Origin: Stenotrophomonas maltophilia
Lineage (GTDB): Bacteria; Pseudomonadota; Gammaproteobacteria; Xanthomonadales; Xanthomonadaceae
Assembly (NCBI RefSeq): GCF_002205165.1
Contig: NZ_NIVS01000042.1
Location: 1-64,000, forward strand
Length of the DNA stretch: 64,000 nt
Direction: 5' to 3'
A program made the translations under genes and the position numbers. The notes under the pieces were generated by a model that saw nothing but the letters and a program-made list of their open reading frames with translations, was not told where the DNA came from and ran no database searches. Of the stretch, positions 61,743 through 64,000 are shown piece after piece; within the stretch, counting starts at the first letter, position 1; each line of letters opens with the position of its first letter.

Positions 61743-62264
61743 TTACCAGCGCGCACTTGGCTGCGCCGCGGCCGCATCGATGGGCAGAAAGGCCAGTGCG
61801 GTGCCCTCGGCGGTGGTCACCGTCCAGCCGGCGCCACCTTGTGTCGGCGTGAGGGCCAGGACATCACCCACGGCCACCGCTGCTGCCGGGTTGTCCGCGC
61901 GCGCGGGCCAGGCAATCACGGCCAGGTCATCCGGTGCCTGCGGGTTCTGCAGGGCCATTTCGATGCCGCCTTCGGGCGTGTGCTCCACCTTCTCCACGGT
62001 GAGCGGCGGCAGCGGCCCGGCCTTGTCACGTGCGTCCTTGGCCACGCGGCTGCGCCGGGCCGAGGCGTCGCTGACCTTGCTCAGGCCGGCCGAAACCAGC
62101 CACACCGGTGCGGTCACCACCACCACGCTCACCACCGAGGTCATGATGGCGCTGCTGGCCACCGGGTGATTGATGCCCACCACCTGCGCGGGCGCGGGCA
62201 GGCTGGCCGCGCACACGGCAATGGCCAACAACGGCGTAACGATGCTGCGCGTAACTCGTGTCAT
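61743..62264 (-). CDS. Secreted hypothetical protein, paralogue B
   Basis: 173 residues; aligns along its length with paralogue A (signal peptide, TSVVSVVVVTAPVWLVSAG, GPLPPLTVEKV, QNPQAPDDLAVIAWPARADNP, GAGWTVTTAEGTALAFLP). The charged segment after the hydrophobic stretch differs (SARRSRVAKDARDK against AARAAKRQK). The pair arose by tandem duplication. It follows the DUF2145 gene by 67 bases on the same strand. Confidence 0.8.
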   Translation of the reverse strand: MTRVTRSIVTPLLAIAVCAASLPAPAQVVGINHPVASSAIMTSVVSVVVVTAPVWLVSAGLSKVSDASARRSRVAKDARDKAGPLPPLTVEKVEHTPEGGIEMALQNPQAPDDLAVIAWPARADNPAAAVAVGDVLALTPTQGGAGWTVTTAEGTALAFLPIDAAAAQPSARW

Positions 62265-62331
62265 CGAAGATCCTTCTGATGGCTCAACATAGGCCAGCAG
62301 TATGCGCGCTGGCGTGCTGCCCGCCGCTGAC

Positions 62332-63195
62332 TCACGGTTTGGGTGCGGTAATGCCCTTCACCGGTACATGCGGCACCGCCACTTCCTGCTGCAGGCTGCT
62401 GCGTAGCTTGAGGAAATCGAAGATCGATTCCACTGTCACCACCGAATAATTGCCGGAAATGCGCTCACTGGCCGGGTGGTCGGTGACGGCCGCATTGGGC
62501 ACGAAGAAGCGCGCACCCAGCCGCTTGGCCACGCCGATGTGCAGCGTGCTGGGGGTATACATGTGCCGCTGCAGCCATTGCTGCGCCTGGGTGCGGTTGA
62601 CGATCAGCGTCCGCTCTTCCACCTGCGCCATCGCCGCGCCCAGCACTTCCAGCACCCACTGGTTGGAATTCTGGTACTCGGTGCGGAACGGATAGGCCAC
62701 CACGCTGTAGCGCGCCTCGTGCAGCGCCTTGGCCTGGATCGCCGGCTGGGTGAGCATCGCCTTGAGGGCATCATGCAGGGCGGGCGTCGGCACGCCGATG
62801 CGCAGGTCGGTATGGCTGGAGGTCTCACCGATGAATGTCGCCACGCCCTCGCGGAACAAGTGGGACTCGGCGGTCTTGCACGGATTGAGCAGGTGCACCG
62901 CGCGCCAGTGGCCATCGTCCTCGCGCAGCAGGAAGGCCAGATGGCTGTGGCGCAGGCCGTACTTGCTCAGGTCCTGGCCGCCGCGGGCGATCAGCACCAC
63001 ATCCACGCCATCGAGTGCGTCCAATGCATCGGTGGTGGCCAAGGCCACATCGAACATCGAGGCCAACGCGGCCGGCGTGGGATAGCGTTCGGTGCACTGC
63101 GGCTCGGCCTGCGCGGTCAGCGCAGCGCCCAGCAATACAGCGCAAAGCAGCGCGGGGTGCAGGCGCTTGATCAGCGCAGCGCAGGGTACGTCCAT
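62332..63195 (-). CDS. DUF2145 secreted protein
   Basis: 287 residues with a signal peptide cut near AQA-EP. LIARGGQDLSKYGLRHSHLAF is the DUF2145 signature and HLLNPCKTAESHLFREGVATFI follows. The family is of unknown function; the fold resembles NlpC/P60-like cysteine peptidases (possible His in RHSHLAF) but this is a guess. It is the first of three same-strand secreted proteins with the two paralogues downstream. Confidence 0.85.
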   Translation of the reverse strand: MDVPCAALIKRLHPALLCAVLLGAALTAQAEPQCTERYPTPAALASMFDVALATTDALDALDGVDVVLIARGGQDLSKYGLRHSHLAFLLREDDGHWRAVHLLNPCKTAESHLFREGVATFIGETSSHTDLRIGVPTPALHDALKAMLTQPAIQAKALHEARYSVVAYPFRTEYQNSNQWVLEVLGAAMAQVEERTLIVNRTQAQQWLQRHMYTPSTLHIGVAKRLGARFFVPNAAVTDHPASERISGNYSVVTVESIFDFLKLRSSLQQEVAVPHVPVKGITAPKP

Positions 63196-63252
63196 GTCAC
63201 ACGGTCTCCGGCGGCACCGGCCGCGGCCGCATCATAACGCCGTGGGCAGACG

Positions 63253-64000
63253 TCAGGCCTGAATCCCTAGCCGTGCACGCACTTCCTCGGCAACCCGCGT
63301 GGTCTCACGCAACGGTTCGATGCGGCCGTGCGTCTGCCAGTCCAGCCAACGCGTCTGCAACCGGCCACGTTCGCGCAGCGCGTGCTGGAAGTGCGCCAGC
63401 CGTCCCTGCGCCTGGTCGGCCAGGGCCACGGCGACCGGCATCCGTGTGGCGCACGCTTCAGAGAGCAGGTTCACCGAATCCGGCGAGACCACCACGCGGT
63501 TGGCCCAGCCCAGCAGCCCGGCATACGGGTTCACGCCGTCGCCGCCATCGCCCCAGATCACATTCGGCACATCGGCAAACGCACTGCGCAGCGCCCCGAC
63601 CAGGGCCGGCGGGGTACGCCGCGAGGTCGTGGCCAGCAGGCTGCCGCCTTCCTCACGCAACTGGGAAGCAAGCTGCTGGAACACCTGCACCATGTCCGGC
63701 TCATGCCACGGCGCGTGCGGGGTCGGCCCACCCACCAGCAGCGCGGTGCGCGGGCCGGGCAACGCGCTGAACGCAGCGAACGCGGCGCGGCCGCAGGCCA
63801 GCCAGTCATCGTTGACCGGATTGAGGCTGCCCAGCAGGGTGAGTACATTGCTGCCGCGCAGGCGGTCATGCTCGGGCACCACCAGCAGGTCCCAGTGGCG
63901 TGGGCTGAGGCGCGGGTCGAGGATCTGCACCACCTTGGTGCCACGGCGACGCAGTTCGCGCAGCGCACCGGCGGCCTGGCGGCCACAGCCGACGGCCAGC
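63253..64000 (-). CDS. ELM1/GtrOC-like (mitochondrial fission ELM1 family) protein, 3' part
   Basis: The open frame continues through the right edge of the window; the last 22 codons read LAVGCGRQAAGALRELRRRG and on. The C-terminal part shows LLVGGPTPHAPWHEPDM, GGSLLATTSRRTPP, VIWGDGGDGVNPYAGLLGWANRVVVSPDSVNLLSEA, a glycosyltransferase-B-like arrangement. Bacterial ELM1 proteins are probable glycosyltransferases of unknown substrate. The start is outside the window. Confidence 0.88.
   Translation of the reverse strand, partial: LAVGCGRQAAGALRELRRRGTKVVQILDPRLSPRHWDLLVVPEHDRLRGSNVLTLLGSLNPVNDDWLACGRAAFAAFSALPGPRTALLVGGPTPHAPWHEPDMVQVFQQLASQLREEGGSLLATTSRRTPPALVGALRSAFADVPNVIWGDGGDGVNPYAGLLGWANRVVVSPDSVNLLSEACATRMPVAVALADQAQGRLAHFQHALRERGRLQTRWLDWQTHGRIEPLRETTRVAEEVRARLGIQA

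Overview
The window looks like a chromosomal segment of a gammaproteobacterium of the family Xanthomonadaceae, most likely Stenotrophomonas. The evidence is high GC throughout, the gene set and order (a dnaG/rpsU neighbourhood beside tsaD, a long ctaCD-ctaG-ctaE-SURF1-ctaAB operon, a glnE of 946 residues, a non-DNA-binding PutA), and several short intergenic palindromes that begin with GTAG or a variant of it, resembling the SMAG repeats of Stenotrophomonas maltophilia. No phage, insertion sequence, tRNA or CRISPR array was recognised.

Layout. 1-358: the end of an rRNA operon, with two consecutive 5S rRNA copies, each followed by its own terminator. 831-11049: mixed housekeeping and envelope genes (M28 aminopeptidase lipoprotein, a secreted beta-repeat protein, EnvC-like murein hydrolase activator, S41 C-terminal processing protease, rhomboid protease, FadL, GlxA-type regulator, GFA protein, an unknown secreted protein). 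11107-14346: putA. 14623-23122: the aa3 cytochrome c oxidase operon, from a DUF2244 protein through structural subunits, copper chaperone, SURF1, an Sco-like protein, haem A synthase and haem O synthase, including a 44-codon membrane protein too short for routine gene calls. 23182-26548: ChaN-like protein, an orphan secreted protein, SBF-like transporter, small phosphatase. 26563-34165: dnaG, YihY, an orphan secreted protein, yqeY, rpsU, and divergently tsaD, folB and an MscS-type channel. 34303-38936: a family 3 glycosidase with a LacI-type operator, a lipoprotein, a PQQ-type sugar dehydrogenase and a small unknown protein.

39042-51681 is the most interesting part. Two divergent gene sets meet at a 135-bp AT-rich intergenic region. 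Leftward run an SH3/NlpC/P60 endopeptidase (YkfC-like), an L-Ala-D/L-Glu epimerase (YkfB-like), an RpiR/MurR-type regulator, an L,D-transpeptidase-like protein and an amino-acid permease, packed with gaps or overlaps of a few bases. Rightward run a transglutaminase-like secreted protein, a large TonB-dependent receptor, a penicillin-binding-protein-like serine hydrolase and a VanX-type D-Ala-D-Ala dipeptidase. Together they read as a self-contained system for capturing peptidoglycan peptides, cutting them and using their amino acids, with a dedicated sensor-repressor. Two near-perfect palindromes each overlap one of the two predicted divergent promoters.

51725-64000: small membrane protein, EF-hand protein, HAD hydrolase, unknown secreted protein, DUF1338 2-oxoadipate dioxygenase/decarboxylase (HglS-like), acetyl-CoA hydrolase/succinyl-CoA transferase, a gene-free stretch ending in a strong orphan terminator (possible small RNA), glnE, a VUT-family queuosine-precursor transporter, a tandem pair of paralogous secreted proteins, a DUF2145 protein, and the 3' part of an ELM1-family protein that runs off the right edge. 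Starts of several genes were moved downstream of the longest open frame because a signal peptide, a ribosome-binding site or the known family length supports the later codon.
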